The notes beneath the pieces were generated by a model that saw only the letters and a program-made list of their open reading frames with translations, was not told the DNA's origin and searched no databases. Positions 21,373 through 29,788 of a stretch of 42,131 nt of DNA are shown here, one piece after another. Both the position numbers and the translations under genes were made by a program. How positions within the stretch are numbered: the stretch's first letter is position 1; each line of letters opens with the position of its first letter. The stretch is from a virus. Where the stretch lies: positions 1 through 42,131 of IMG/VR virus record IMGVR_UViG_3300013104_000447; one strand, written 5' to 3'.

Positions 21373-21750
21373 ATGGCTAAATATTCATACACATACAGCG
21401 GCTCTAATGCCGCTTTTGTTTTCGCAGGTGTAGCAACTTTGCCAGCAGGAATCGCCGTAGCGCTTGAAGCAGCTCAGCATAAGGAACTGCAAAAGAATAA
21501 GTTTGCTAAGCATCTTGTTGAATCTGGTGAGCTTGAAATTCTGGAAATTCCAGAAGAAGAAACAAAAGCAGCGGGTAAAACAGGTGGCCGTGGTGGCAAA
21601 GGTGGCAATGCAGCTGGTGAGCAGCATAAGTCAACAGATGAAGCCGCTTTGGCCGCCGTGAGAACTGAATTAGCAGCGCTTGAAATAACGTTCAGTGAAG
21701 ATGAAACACTTGAGCAATTACAGGCGAAGTTAGATCAGGCTAAGGAATAA
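21373..21750 (+). CDS. Hypothetical head-region protein with HeH/LEM-like end (125 aa)
   Basis: The first ~60 residues form a compact alpha/beta part. A Gly/Lys linker (GKTGGRGGKGGNAAGEQ) and a C-terminal helix-extended loop-helix follow (AALEITFSEDETLEQLQAKL), similar to HeH/LEM-type DNA-binding motifs seen in other small phage head proteins. It lies between the capsid gene and the DUF4054 connector. It may bind DNA or host surfaces inside the neck; function is not established. Confidence 0.55.
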   Translation: MAKYSYTYSGSNAAFVFAGVATLPAGIAVALEAAQHKELQKNKFAKHLVESGELEILEIPEEETKAAGKTGGRGGKGGNAAGEQHKSTDEAALAAVRTELAALEITFSEDETLEQLQAKLDQAKE

Positions 21751-21759
21751 GGTGGACCT

Positions 21760-22143
21760 ATGGACGTACAAACGTTTCGCCAGAAGTTCTCGACTGACTC
21801 GAGTTTAATGTCTTTGCCAGATGAGAGAATTCAGGATGCATTAGAAGAAGCTGATCTGGTTGTATCTCAAATTGAGTTTGGGGCATTAAAGGAACGTGCT
21901 GTAGGTCTATATGCAGCACACATTCTTAAAGTTGGTACCGTAAGCGGCAATGGTGCTGCTTTTGGTACTGCATCAAGCATGACAATTGCGGGCCAAAGTG
22001 TGAGTTATTCACGATCATCAAAAGAAGCTTTCTATGATCTCAGTATGTATGGCCAGCGCTATCTTGCGTTAAAAAATTCCATTCCAATCGATGATGAAGG
22101 CACAAACCCTAATCGTTTAGGCGTTGGCGCTTTTGTCGTATAG
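21760..22143 (+). CDS. Head-tail connector / adaptor protein (DUF4054)
   Basis: 127 residues. It begins MDVQTFRQKFSTDSSLMSLP, a helical N-terminal bundle, followed by the ERAVGLYAAHILKVG helix, a loop (FGTASSMTIAGQSVSYSRSS) and YGQRYLALKNSIP, all matching DUF4054. These proteins form a ring below the portal, like HK97 gp6. It sits exactly where head completion genes are expected and has an AAGGTGG ribosome site. Confidence 0.8.
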   Translation: MDVQTFRQKFSTDSSLMSLPDERIQDALEEADLVVSQIEFGALKERAVGLYAAHILKVGTVSGNGAAFGTASSMTIAGQSVSYSRSSKEAFYDLSMYGQRYLALKNSIPIDDEGTNPNRLGVGAFVV

Positions 22144-22152
22144 GAGAGACCC

Positions 22153-22344
22153 ATGCCTTTTAAATATCAGGCACCAGAAGGTTACAAGCCAACCAAAATT
22201 GTTATTGCTGGGCAAAACCTAGATATCAAAAACGGTGTTTTAGAATCAGATAATGACATTATCCATATTTTAAAACCCTTAGGTTTTGAGCGTTTTGTCG
22301 AAGTGGTTGAGCCAAAGAAATCGACAGCTGCTGCTAAAGAGTAA
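22153..22344 (+). CDS. Small hypothetical connector-region protein (63 aa)
   Basis: No family recognised. Mostly beta in its first half (KPTKIVIAGQNLDIKNGVLE), then HILKPLGFERFVEVVEPKK with a lysine/alanine tail. It is preceded by AGGAGA six bases from its ATG, so it is well translated. Its position between adaptor and head-completion genes suggests a small neck or structural component. Confidence 0.55.
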   Translation: MPFKYQAPEGYKPTKIVIAGQNLDIKNGVLESDNDIIHILKPLGFERFVEVVEPKKSTAAAKE

Positions 22345-22351
22345 TTAAGCT

Positions 22352-22834
22352 ATGGGCGATTATCGTGTTGATAAGCAGGTCAACTTTGATGAGATGAATA
22401 ATCGCGTTAGGTTTGAAATAAGACGCACGATTAACGCTCTTACTTTGCGCTTACAGCGGATTGTTCAGGAAGATATGTTGAGTGGCCAACGGTTGAACGT
22501 ACAGTCTGGCCGCTTGCGTGGATCCGTTTCATCTAAAGTGGATGAGGATAAAGAATCGATAGAAGGAACGGTGGGAGCTGGTGGTGCGTTGGTACCTTAT
22601 GCACCTGCACATGAGTTTGGTTTAAATGGTTCTTTGGGGGTTAAAGCCCATTTAAGAACTATTAAGCAGGCTTTTGGCCGACCTATATCACCGGTTCAAG
22701 TCAATATTAAGGCTCACTCACGGAATGTTCGTTTTAAAGAATTACGCTTCATGCGTGATTCACTGGATATTGTGGCCAAGATTGTGCCGAAAAATATTGA
22801 TGCAGCAATTGAGCGAGGTTTAGCAGGTGAATAG
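22352..22834 (+). CDS. Head closure / neck protein (HK97 gp10-like)
   Basis: 160 residues. The helical N-terminus (FEIRRTINALTLRLQRIVQE) is followed by the QSGRLRGSVSSKV motif and PYAPAHEFGLNG, a pattern typical of HK97 gp10/Mu gpG-like tail-completion proteins (SG-x-L-x(2)-S and A-x(2)-HEFG). It joins the completed head to the tail. The stop overlaps the next gene's GTG start by eight bases. Confidence 0.7.
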   Translation: MGDYRVDKQVNFDEMNNRVRFEIRRTINALTLRLQRIVQEDMLSGQRLNVQSGRLRGSVSSKVDEDKESIEGTVGAGGALVPYAPAHEFGLNGSLGVKAHLRTIKQAFGRPISPVQVNIKAHSRNVRFKELRFMRDSLDIVAKIVPKNIDAAIERGLAGE

Positions 22835-23270
22835 CGAAGCAATCTATCAAGCGTTATTTGGTCGGTTAAGTACAAACGTAGAAGGATTGGTTACAGTAAG
22901 TCGCCGTTTACGTCATTTTAATCATGTAACACCAGAACAGCGCCCAGCCATGTTTATTACACAAGGCAATCAACAAGAAGTACCGGAACATGGTTTAGAT
23001 TCAAAAGTTGAACTAGCCGCTGAGGTCTATCTCTATATCCATGAGGCCGATAGAGATAAACCGCCATCATCACAGATGAATGTTTTTATCGATCGTGTAC
23101 GTGCAGCTATTCAGCCAGACCATCCAGATGTTAATGAATGTCAAACCTTAGGAGGTTTGGTAGAGCATTGCTGGATCGAGGGCACAGTAGAAGTATATGA
23201 AGCAGTAGAAAACATGCTGGATGATCAGGCGATTGCAATTATCCCTATCCGGATCCTCACAACCAATTAA
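22827..23270 (+). CDS. Tail terminator / completion protein
   Basis: 147 residues starting with GTG at 22827 (NSEAIYQALFGRLSTNVEGL). The layout is a short helix then beta sheet with RRLRHFNHVTPEQRPAMFIT and LAAEVYLYIHEADRD, ending in HCWIEGTVEVYE and AIIPIRILTTN. This fits lambda gpU-like tail terminator proteins that cap the tail tube. It is the last gene before the tail tube and is followed by a terminator. No exact family name is certain. Confidence 0.65.
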   Translation: MNSEAIYQALFGRLSTNVEGLVTVSRRLRHFNHVTPEQRPAMFITQGNQQEVPEHGLDSKVELAAEVYLYIHEADRDKPPSSQMNVFIDRVRAAIQPDHPDVNECQTLGGLVEHCWIEGTVEVYEAVENMLDDQAIAIIPIRILTTN

Positions 23271-23288
23271 CAAAACATTCATTTTATG

Positions 23289-23308
23289 ACCGCCTCTATG
23301 GCGGTTTT
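23289..23308 (+). terminator. Terminator between head-completion and tail genes
   Basis: Stem ACCGCC / GGCGGT (23289-23294, 23300-23305), TCTAT loop, TTT tail. It lies inside the late operon. Confidence 0.75.
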
Positions 23309-23332
23309 GTCATTTTAGAGAGGTCAAAATAA

Positions 23333-24100
23333 ATGGCTCAATATTTATTTGGTGCCGGCAAGATCTTTGCTACACCGATTCAAGATGTTTACGGGCAACC
23401 GATTAGCAACCCTACACCTGTAGAAGTAGGGGTATTACAGTCGGTAGGTGTTGATATTAGTTTCGATTTAAAAGAACTCTTTGGCCGTGGACAGTTCGCC
23501 GTAGATGCTGCACGTGGTAAAGGATCTATTAAAGGTAAAGCATCGTTTGGTCGTATTAACGGAACGTTGCTAAATTCAATTTTCTTCGGTGGCGTTGTTG
23601 CTGAAGGTGGAATCGAGACGGTATCTCAAACCATTAATGGCGAAACTATTCAAGCAGGCGGGTTAGTTACCCCTGAAGTTCCTAATGCTGGCACTTTTGT
23701 TAAGGATTTAGGTGTTACAGATGGCAAGGCTATTCCACTTAAGCGCGTAGCCTCAGCGCCAACAACTGGGCAATACAGCGTGAATAACGCAACTGGTGCA
23801 TACACTTTTGCTACAGCCGATGTTGGCAAGATTGTATTCATTAGCTTCCGATATTCCGCAACGGTCGCAGGTGGTAAGTCAATCACTGTATCTAACTTAG
23901 ATATGGGTTATACCCCAGAGTTTGCCTTAGATCTTCAGCGGGATTACAAGGGCAAGTTCATGCACATGAATTTCTATCGCTGTACCAGTAACAAACTTGG
24001 ATTTAGTTCAAAACAGGACGATTACGACATTCCTGAGTTTGAATTCCAGCCTATGGCTGATGATCTTAACCGTGTTTTCAAAATCGATTTATCGGAGTAA
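23333..24100 (+). CDS. Major tail tube protein
   Basis: 255 residues, beta-rich, lying between tail terminator and tail chaperones as in siphoviruses. The N-terminus QYLFGAGKIFATPIQDVYGQ and VEVGVLQSVGVDISFDLKEL, with FGRGQFAVDAARGKGSIKGK, resemble tail tube subunits that build the tail shaft from hexameric rings. Two internal blocks (about 100-180) look like an added domain between core strands. Abundant virion protein expected; ribosome site AGAGG. Confidence 0.8.
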   Translation: MAQYLFGAGKIFATPIQDVYGQPISNPTPVEVGVLQSVGVDISFDLKELFGRGQFAVDAARGKGSIKGKASFGRINGTLLNSIFFGGVVAEGGIETVSQTINGETIQAGGLVTPEVPNAGTFVKDLGVTDGKAIPLKRVASAPTTGQYSVNNATGAYTFATADVGKIVFISFRYSATVAGGKSITVSNLDMGYTPEFALDLQRDYKGKFMHMNFYRCTSNKLGFSSKQDDYDIPEFEFQPMADDLNRVFKIDLSE

Positions 24101-24106
24101 TAGCAA

Positions 24107-24421
24107 ATGCAATTTAAGCAAGTTGAAAACCCACGTGGTTCTACAATTATTATTGATGGTCAGCCATTTGTATTTGCTCCATTGTCACTTGGTGCGGTTG
24201 AAAAGTTATTGCCCGCTCTTCAAGCATTTAAGCCCGATGATGTTGGCACTGTGATTGATGTTGCGTTTAAGTCGCTTAAGCGAAATTACCCGGATATCAC
24301 ACGTGATGATGTTGCTGAAATGATTTATATGGATCAACTCACTGAGGTTATGGAAGCTGTAATGTCTGTGTCTGGTCTTAAAGGGAATGATGACAGCGCA
24401 GCAGGTGGCTCGGGGGAATAG
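24107..24421 (+). CDS. Tail assembly chaperone, short form (gpG-like, 104 aa)
   Basis: Begins MQFKQVENPRGSTIIIDGQP and folds as a small alpha/beta chaperone that binds the tape measure during tail assembly. The zero-frame product ends at TAG 24419-24421 right after a five-G run (24412-24416). A -1 slip on that run fuses it to the next frame and gives the longer GT form listed separately. The stop codon immediately after the slippery site is typical of programmed shifts. Confidence 0.8.
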   Translation: MQFKQVENPRGSTIIIDGQPFVFAPLSLGAVEKLLPALQAFKPDDVGTVIDVAFKSLKRNYPDITRDDVAEMIYMDQLTEVMEAVMSVSGLKGNDDSAAGGSGE

Positions 24422-24684
24422 ATTGGGAGGAGCTTTACACGCATTTAGTGCTAACCATGGGTAAAGATTACGACTATGTACGTGATGAAATGGATCTACC
24501 TAGATTAAGAGCATTAAGTGCGTATCAGCAAAGTAACCCTCCCGCACATATAGGAATACAACGTCTTTGTCGAATCTTGGAAGCTTTTATGGGCATTGAA
24601 GAAACACCACAAGCTATTACCGTTTCAGATGATGATGAAGACGATATGCTAGAAGTCTTCGAAAGTTTCCCGCAGGGTGGTTAA
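24107..24684 (+). CDS. Tail assembly chaperone, -1 frameshift fusion (gpGT-like, ~192 aa)
   Basis: After codon GGG (24413-24415), a -1 shift reads GGA at 24415 and continues through WEELYTHLVLTMGKDYDYV to the stop at 24684. This makes a G-T fusion as in lambda. The T part (DEMDLPRLRALSAYQQ, RLCRILEAF) cannot be translated with a good ribosome site of its own. Its apparent start, GTG 24448, has none, and the protein-like reading extends upstream in the -1 frame exactly to the G-run. The fusion is required with the short form at a fixed ratio for tail assembly in other siphoviruses. Confidence 0.72.
24410..24421 (+). other. Programmed -1 ribosomal frameshift site
   Basis: Zero-frame codons TCG GGG GAA TAG. 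The run of five G lets the P-site tRNA on GGG slip back one base and still pair, after which the -1 frame is open for 89 codons. It is not a perfect X-XXY-YYZ heptamer, so efficiency is uncertain. Confidence 0.65.
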
Positions 24685-24719
24685 GGCCGCCCTTATAAAT
24701 ATTAATGTGACATTAAGTA

Positions 24720-24751
24720 ACCAGTTTGTTAAATTGTACGGACTTTATAAT
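24720..24751 (+). promoter_or_regulatory. Possible promoter of the TM2 accessory gene
   Basis: A perfect TATAAT box (24746-24751) lies 14 bp upstream of the chosen start codon. The -35 region is weak (AGTTTG at 24723-24728, 17 bp spacer). With the terminators downstream it makes the TM2 gene look like an independent unit. Confidence 0.4.
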
Positions 24752-24764
24752 AATTGGTGAAATT

Positions 24765-25070
24765 ATGACTCAAACAAAATTTTGTTATGCCTGTGGCCAA
24801 CAAATTGATGTTCGTGCAGAAATTTGCCCTAAATGTGGTGTAAGACAGCAAGATGTTAGAACTACTGGGCGAAAAAGTAAGGTGGCTGCTGGCGTTTTTG
24901 CTTTGCTCCTAGGTGGATTTGGGGCTCATAAATTCTATTTGGGTAGAGTTGGCCAAGGCATTTTATATCTCATTTTCTGCTGGACCTTTATTCCAGCACT
25001 TATCGCGTTTATCGAAGGTATCCTCTATCTTTGTAGTTCTGATGAAGATTTCGCAAAAAAATATGGCTAA
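24765..25070 (+). CDS. TM2-domain membrane protein with zinc ribbon (101 aa), accessory
   Basis: The N-terminus is a zinc ribbon of C-x2-C pairs (CYAC at residues 7-10 and CPKC about 17 residues later). Two transmembrane helices form a TM2 domain: AAGVFALLLGGFGAHKFYLG, then GILYLIFCWTFIPALIAFIE with the usual GxxGxHKFYLG turn. ATG 24765 is chosen for its nearby GGTGAAA; the longer frame from 24726 adds a hydrophobic leader with no ribosome site. It interrupts the tail genes between chaperone and tape measure and is enclosed by a TATAAT box and tandem terminators. It is a moron, probably expressed in the lysogen and acting in the host inner membrane; function unknown. Confidence 0.75.
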   Translation: MTQTKFCYACGQQIDVRAEICPKCGVRQQDVRTTGRKSKVAAGVFALLLGGFGAHKFYLGRVGQGILYLIFCWTFIPALIAFIEGILYLCSSDEDFAKKYG

Positions 25071-25095
25071 TTAATTCGCCATAATTAACTTTTTA

Positions 25096-25121
25096 AAGCC
25101 TTGCAGTTGCAAGGCTTTTTT
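25096..25121 (+). terminator. Terminator 1 after TM2 gene
   Basis: Perfect 10-bp stem AAGCCTTGCA / TGCAAGGCTT (25096-25105, 25108-25117) followed by TTTT. Confidence 0.88.
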
Positions 25122-25131
25122 GTTTCTCCAT

Positions 25132-25154
25132 AGCCCCTTCAAAGGGGCTTTTTT
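25132..25154 (+). terminator. Terminator 2 before the tape measure gene
   Basis: Second strong hairpin, AGCCCCTT / AAGGGGCT (25132-25139, 25142-25149), then five T, only 17 bp upstream of the tape measure start. Late transcripts must cross both hairpins. Confidence 0.85.
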
Positions 25155-25171
25155 ATGCCTGTGAGGAAGTT

Positions 25172-28100
25172 ATGGCAAACAATAACCGTGTTGAAGTTCA
25201 TGTCGGTGCCAAGACCTCTGAACTAAAAGAGGGGATGAAAGATGCAGAAAAAATAGTATCAGATTCTTCAAAGAAAATTGAAAATGCTAGTCAAGGTATT
25301 GATCTTAAGATTGATCTAACTAGTGTGCGAACGGAGCTTAATAAATTTGCCAATAATATTTCAGATAAGTTTAAGAATGTTGGCAATGATATTAAAGATT
25401 CTTTAACTGGCGGATTCTCACTAATTAAAGGTGGGTTCTTTCTTGGGATAGGTCAGGAAATTGCTAGAAGTGTGGCTGATGGTGTGGCGGCAATTCCAGA
25501 TCTTGTATCTGCTGTGGGTAAAGCTTCAAAAGAATTAGAAATCCAAGCTCGTTTAGCTAATGCAAATACTACAGAATTTCAAGAGTGGGCATTTGCAGCA
25601 AAAAAAGTAAATGTAGAGCAAGATAAGTTATCGGACATCATGAAGGATGTAAACGATAAATTTGGCGATTTTATGCAAACTGGCGGCGGAGAAATGGCCG
25701 ACTTTTTTGAAAAGATTGCTCCAAAAGTTAATGTAACTGCAAAAGAGTTTCAGGGTTTATCAGGTCCTCAGATCCTTGAAAAGTATTATCAGACTTTACA
25801 GAAGGCTAATGTCTCACAAGCTGAAATGACTTTTTATATGGAAGCAATTGCAAACGATGCGACCTTATTAGCTCCCTTATTAGATAACAATGGTCAAAAA
25901 TTAAAGGAATATGCAAAACAAGCACATGATCTAGGCGTGATCATGAGTGATGATGCTATAGCTGCAACTAAAGAATTTAATACGTCGCTTGAGACTATCC
26001 AATCAACCTTACAAGGTGTTTTAACACGTTTAGCGGCCCAAGCTGCGCCAGCATTAAATGATCTGGCAAATAGATTTTTGGGTTTTGCCGTTGAATCAAA
26101 AGAAGGAATTGATGATTCAATAAAGTCAATCATTGGAATACTTGAAAGCCTCTTTAGTGTTGTAGGTGAAATCTTCAATACCATTGGTGGGATTTGGAAA
26201 GATTTAACTAGTGACATTGGAGACGGTTCAGTTTCACAAATTAGTTTTATGGATGCAGTGTCAGTAGCTTTAAGAGCTTTGGGAGTTGTAGCAACTGGTC
26301 TACAGGTAGTAATTCAATCAGCATTTGCAATTATCCGCGCCGTTGTTGTGACAGTTTGCCAAGCCCTTATTATTGCATTTAATGGTCTAATGGCTGGCTT
26401 TGACATGGTGAGAAATACCATTCAATTCGGTTTAGATGTTCTTCAAGTTAAGTTTCAAACTTTCGGTAGTGTGGTCAACAACATTCTGCATTTTAACTTT
26501 TCTGGTGCGAAGGCTGCATGGGAAGGAGGATTATCTCAACTTGGCGGTATAACTGAGCGCTATACAAACCAAATGAAAGGTCGAATGAACGACCTGAAAA
26601 ATTCTTGGAATAATGGTGCAACCACTGCGGCAAATTCACTGGTTACTGCTGGTAAAAAAATCCTAGATGTAACATCAGCAGGTGGTAAAAAAATTACCAA
26701 CTATGTGTATAAGGATCCTACAAAACCAATAGAAACACCAAGTGTTCCAAAGCTGGGTATTGGGGCTCCACCACCAAGTACCAATAAGGGCATTGGTACA
26801 GGTGTTAAAGATGACAAAGGTGGATCTAAATCATCAGCAAAATCTAAAGCTGAGCAAGAGGCTAAAGAGCGACAACGACAAGCTGAGCAGGCAGCTAAAG
26901 CACTAGCTGATATTCGGTATAAATATGCATCCGAAGAAAAGAAAGTCGCTTTAGATCTTCAGAAGGCATTAGATGAGATTGAAAAATCTAAGATGACTGC
27001 TGATGAAAAAGCCGCTGCTAAAGTCAAAGCCGAAAAGGATGCTTCAGACAAGATTATTGCTATCCGTTTAAAAGAGTTTGAGGAATACAAAAAAGCTCGT
27101 GAAGAACAGATTGACAATTATCAGCAGCAAGCACAGCGCCTTTATGAAATAGAGGCGGCACGGATCCAAGCTGAATATGATGCCAAGAAAATTTCAAATG
27201 TTCGCAAAGTTCAATTAGAGAAGCAGCTCGAAGATCAATTACGTGAAATTAAGCGGCAAGGTCTTTTAGAGCGTTTAGCACTTGAGAACGAGCAAACTGG
27301 CGTTAATGGCAAGCAGGGCAATCAAAACCAAATCACAAACAATATTTCTGATTTGGAGACAGACCAGAAAGTTGCTGACACTAAGTCTATGGGCTTAATC
27401 AGTGATGCGGAAATGAAAGACTTTGAGGCTAAGTTTGGTGGCTTTACTTCTCGACTTTCTAACCTTTGGGAACAGGGCATTCAGTCACTTATGAATGGTA
27501 CCTTGACTTGGAGCAACGCAACTAAAGCAGTGCTAGCTGACATGGGTGCATTTGCATTGCAATCGGCTACTAAAGAGCTTCAAGGCTGGCTCAGAATCCA
27601 AGCCATTAAGTTAGCGCGTAAGCTTGGTTTCGTTGGTGCTGAAACAGCGGCCGAGGCTTCCGGCCAAGCGGCTCAAACGGGAGCAACGATCGCAGGTGAG
27701 GCAACACGTACTAGTGTTACAGCTGCGGGTGGTTTAGCTCGATTGGGATTAAAAGCAGCTGAAGCAATCAAGGGAATCATGATGTCGGCATGGGAAGCTA
27801 TGGCGGGCGCATTTAAAGCTATGGTTGCTATTCCATACATTGGTCCAATTCTGGCCGTAGGTGCTGGTGCTGCTGCGTTTGGTTTAGTAGCTGGTTTAGC
27901 AGGCAAGATCAAATCTGCTCGAGGCGGTTACGACATTCCATCCGGTGTAAATCCAGTCACCCAGCTACATGAAGACGAAATGGTTTTACCTTCTCAACAT
28001 GCAAATACCATTCGTGAAATGGGTAAAGCTATGCGTAGTGGTGCAAGTTTTGGAGCAGCTGCAGCAGCTGAAGGCGGAGGCGCTGGACCAACCATTAATA

Positions 28101-28210
28101 TTAGTGCAATCGATGCAAAGAGTATTCAACGATTGTTTAAGAATAATGGCCGTGCGGTCGCTAGTGGATTAAATAGTTACGCGCGTGGATTCGGTAAGAA
28201 TGGTAAATAA
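25172..28210 (+). CDS. Tape measure protein (1012 aa)
   Basis: Longest gene, helical throughout, setting tail length during assembly and later forming part of the DNA ejection channel. The N-terminus (NRVEVHVGAKTSELKEGMKD) is typical of these proteins. Hydrophobic stretches lie near residues 380-410 and 875-915 (MVAIPYIGPILAVGAGAAAF). A long charged coiled coil (about 555-700, rich in Lys/Glu/Gln) separates them. Using the rule of about 1.5 angstrom per residue, the tail would be around 150 nm. It follows the chaperone, as expected, with only the TM2 moron between. Confidence 0.9.
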   Translation: MANNNRVEVHVGAKTSELKEGMKDAEKIVSDSSKKIENASQGIDLKIDLTSVRTELNKFANNISDKFKNVGNDIKDSLTGGFSLIKGGFFLGIGQEIARSVADGVAAIPDLVSAVGKASKELEIQARLANANTTEFQEWAFAAKKVNVEQDKLSDIMKDVNDKFGDFMQTGGGEMADFFEKIAPKVNVTAKEFQGLSGPQILEKYYQTLQKANVSQAEMTFYMEAIANDATLLAPLLDNNGQKLKEYAKQAHDLGVIMSDDAIAATKEFNTSLETIQSTLQGVLTRLAAQAAPALNDLANRFLGFAVESKEGIDDSIKSIIGILESLFSVVGEIFNTIGGIWKDLTSDIGDGSVSQISFMDAVSVALRALGVVATGLQVVIQSAFAIIRAVVVTVCQALIIAFNGLMAGFDMVRNTIQFGLDVLQVKFQTFGSVVNNILHFNFSGAKAAWEGGLSQLGGITERYTNQMKGRMNDLKNSWNNGATTAANSLVTAGKKILDVTSAGGKKITNYVYKDPTKPIETPSVPKLGIGAPPPSTNKGIGTGVKDDKGGSKSSAKSKAEQEAKERQRQAEQAAKALADIRYKYASEEKKVALDLQKALDEIEKSKMTADEKAAAKVKAEKDASDKIIAIRLKEFEEYKKAREEQIDNYQQQAQRLYEIEAARIQAEYDAKKISNVRKVQLEKQLEDQLREIKRQGLLERLALENEQTGVNGKQGNQNQITNNISDLETDQKVADTKSMGLISDAEMKDFEAKFGGFTSRLSNLWEQGIQSLMNGTLTWSNATKAVLADMGAFALQSATKELQGWLRIQAIKLARKLGFVGAETAAEASGQAAQTGATIAGEATRTSVTAAGGLARLGLKAAEAIKGIMMSAWEAMAGAFKAMVAIPYIGPILAVGAGAAAFGLVAGLAGKIKSARGGYDIPSGVNPVTQLHEDEMVLPSQHANTIREMGKAMRSGASFGAAAAAEGGGAGPTINISAIDAKSIQRLFKNNGRAVASGLNSYARGFGKNGK

Positions 28211-28220
28211 GGGGGTGTAA

Positions 28221-28874
28221 GTGTCTAACGTTTTATTTCCAGAATTACCCGGTCTTGAGTGGGATACCTCATTAACCCCCATGTTCAATACCAAGATCAT
28301 GACTTCAATTAATGGCCGAGAGCTCCGTGCGAGCTTTCAGGCAGTACCAAAATATGAAATCTCGTTGTCTTACGCTTTCTTGCGTGAAAATAAGGGGAGA
28401 AAGGAATTGCAGCAACTACAAGGGTTTTATTTAGAGCGCCGTGGGGCATTTGATTCATTTCTTTATAAGATGCCTGAGGATAATGAATTTAATTGCACGT
28501 TTGTTGGGGATGGGTCCTCAACTTCATTCCAGTTATACAAAGATATGTATACAAGCCAGTTACCCTTAGGTAATACGCAAGAGCAGATAATTGGTGAAGT
28601 TGATCCTAATATGTGGAATCAAACACCAGTCAAAACAATGTGGAACACAAACCAAGAAAAGCTTATGTGGAATACCGCAACCGCTCAAATTACGAGTGAC
28701 GGCAAATACGTACTTTCACAGCCGATCGAGGAGGGTGTAGAGGTGACTGTAACGGGCACTTTCTATTATCGGTGTCGCTTTAAAGACGACACACAGCAGT
28801 ATGTCAACTTCATGCATAAACTTTGGAAGGCTGGAAAGGTCGAGTTAATCGGATCCTTAGGAACTAAGATATGA
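28221..28874 (+). CDS. Distal tail protein (DUF2460)
   Basis: 217 residues with a GTG start after a G-rich ribosome site. The N-terminal block FPELPGLEWDTSLTPMFNTK and YLERRGAFDSFLYKMPEDN are the DUF2460 signature. Proteins of this family form the ring at the tail tip between tube and hub (GTA gp12-like). The stop overlaps the next start by four bases. A short Trp/Met-rich insertion (PNMWNQTPVKTMWNTNQEKL) with three MWN repeats interrupts the later half and looks phage-specific. Confidence 0.82.
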   Translation: MSNVLFPELPGLEWDTSLTPMFNTKIMTSINGRELRASFQAVPKYEISLSYAFLRENKGRKELQQLQGFYLERRGAFDSFLYKMPEDNEFNCTFVGDGSSTSFQLYKDMYTSQLPLGNTQEQIIGEVDPNMWNQTPVKTMWNTNQEKLMWNTATAQITSDGKYVLSQPIEEGVEVTVTGTFYYRCRFKDDTQQYVNFMHKLWKAGKVELIGSLGTKI

Positions 28875-29728
28875 GACAGGCATCACCTCAACTTATCGCC
28901 TTGCTGGATGCTGATCAGTTCATCATGGCCGATTTGTATACCATAACGACCATACAGGGTATTGAGTATCGTTATACAAGTTATGACGTCAATTTGACGG
29001 TACAGGGGAAAGAGTTTCGTGCCGATGGTCCTATTATTAGTCGGGAAGGAACTAGCCTATCGTTAGGGATTGAGGTGGATAATTTATCTATCACAATTGA
29101 GACGAATGAAAGTACTAAATTTGGCGATGTACCTGTAGCTCAGGCTTTCCATAATGGAATATTAGACGGCGCTCGGTTTAAGCTTGAACGTGTATTTATG
29201 GATATGCACACGCCAACGGATACAAGTGCAGGTACACTCGTTTTATTCGAGGGCCGTATTGTTGAGCCTGAACTTGATCGGTATGTAATTAATGCAAGTG
29301 TGGTTTCAGATGTTGATAATTTAAAACTTCAAATGCCAAGAAACTTGTATACACCAGGATGCTTAAATACCTTGTTTGATAGTGCTTGTGGCTTATTAAG
29401 TGCTGATTTTGCAGTTAATACGACAATTGCAGCAAATAGTACGCCTAGCCAAATACTTTGTGATTTAAGTCAACCTCAAGGCTGGTTTACCCAAGGGGTT
29501 GTGGAGTTTTTAGAAGGGGTAAATATTGGCATTAAAAGAACCGTACGATTGCATGAAGCAGGTTCTTTACTCCTAACTTTACCACTTTTAGAAATGCCTG
29601 AAATCGGTGAAGCAATCCGTGTTTATCCAGGTTGTGATAAGAGACTTGATACCTGTACTAACCGATTTAATAACCGTGCTCGGTTCCGTGGTGCGCCGTT
29701 CGTACCAGTTCCAGAAACATCAATTTAA
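28871..29728 (+). CDS. Tail hub protein (DUF2163/BR0599 family), possible Fe-S site
   Basis: 285 residues. The N-terminal half binds neighbouring tail proteins. The C-terminal half has four conserved Cys: YTPGC and DSACG, then YPGC and DTC in YPGCDKRLDTCTNRF. In related hub proteins of lambda (gpL) and gene transfer agents, Cys residues in comparable positions bind a [4Fe-4S] cluster; the same is likely here. It ends FRGAPFVPVPE, the family's usual tail. It follows DUF2460 and precedes a terminator, then the fibre gene. Confidence 0.82.
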   Translation: MRQASPQLIALLDADQFIMADLYTITTIQGIEYRYTSYDVNLTVQGKEFRADGPIISREGTSLSLGIEVDNLSITIETNESTKFGDVPVAQAFHNGILDGARFKLERVFMDMHTPTDTSAGTLVLFEGRIVEPELDRYVINASVVSDVDNLKLQMPRNLYTPGCLNTLFDSACGLLSADFAVNTTIAANSTPSQILCDLSQPQGWFTQGVVEFLEGVNIGIKRTVRLHEAGSLLLTLPLLEMPEIGEAIRVYPGCDKRLDTCTNRFNNRARFRGAPFVPVPETSI

Positions 29729-29746
29729 CAATTTTATATTCAATCA

Positions 29747-29773
29747 AAGCCCTGCAAATCGCAGGGCTTTTTA
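29747..29773 (+). terminator. Terminator between tail hub and fibre genes
   Basis: Stem AAGCCCTGC / GCAGGGCTT (29747-29755, 29761-29769), AAATC loop, then TTT. Confidence 0.85.
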
Positions 29774-29788
29774 TTTGGGAAATATATT

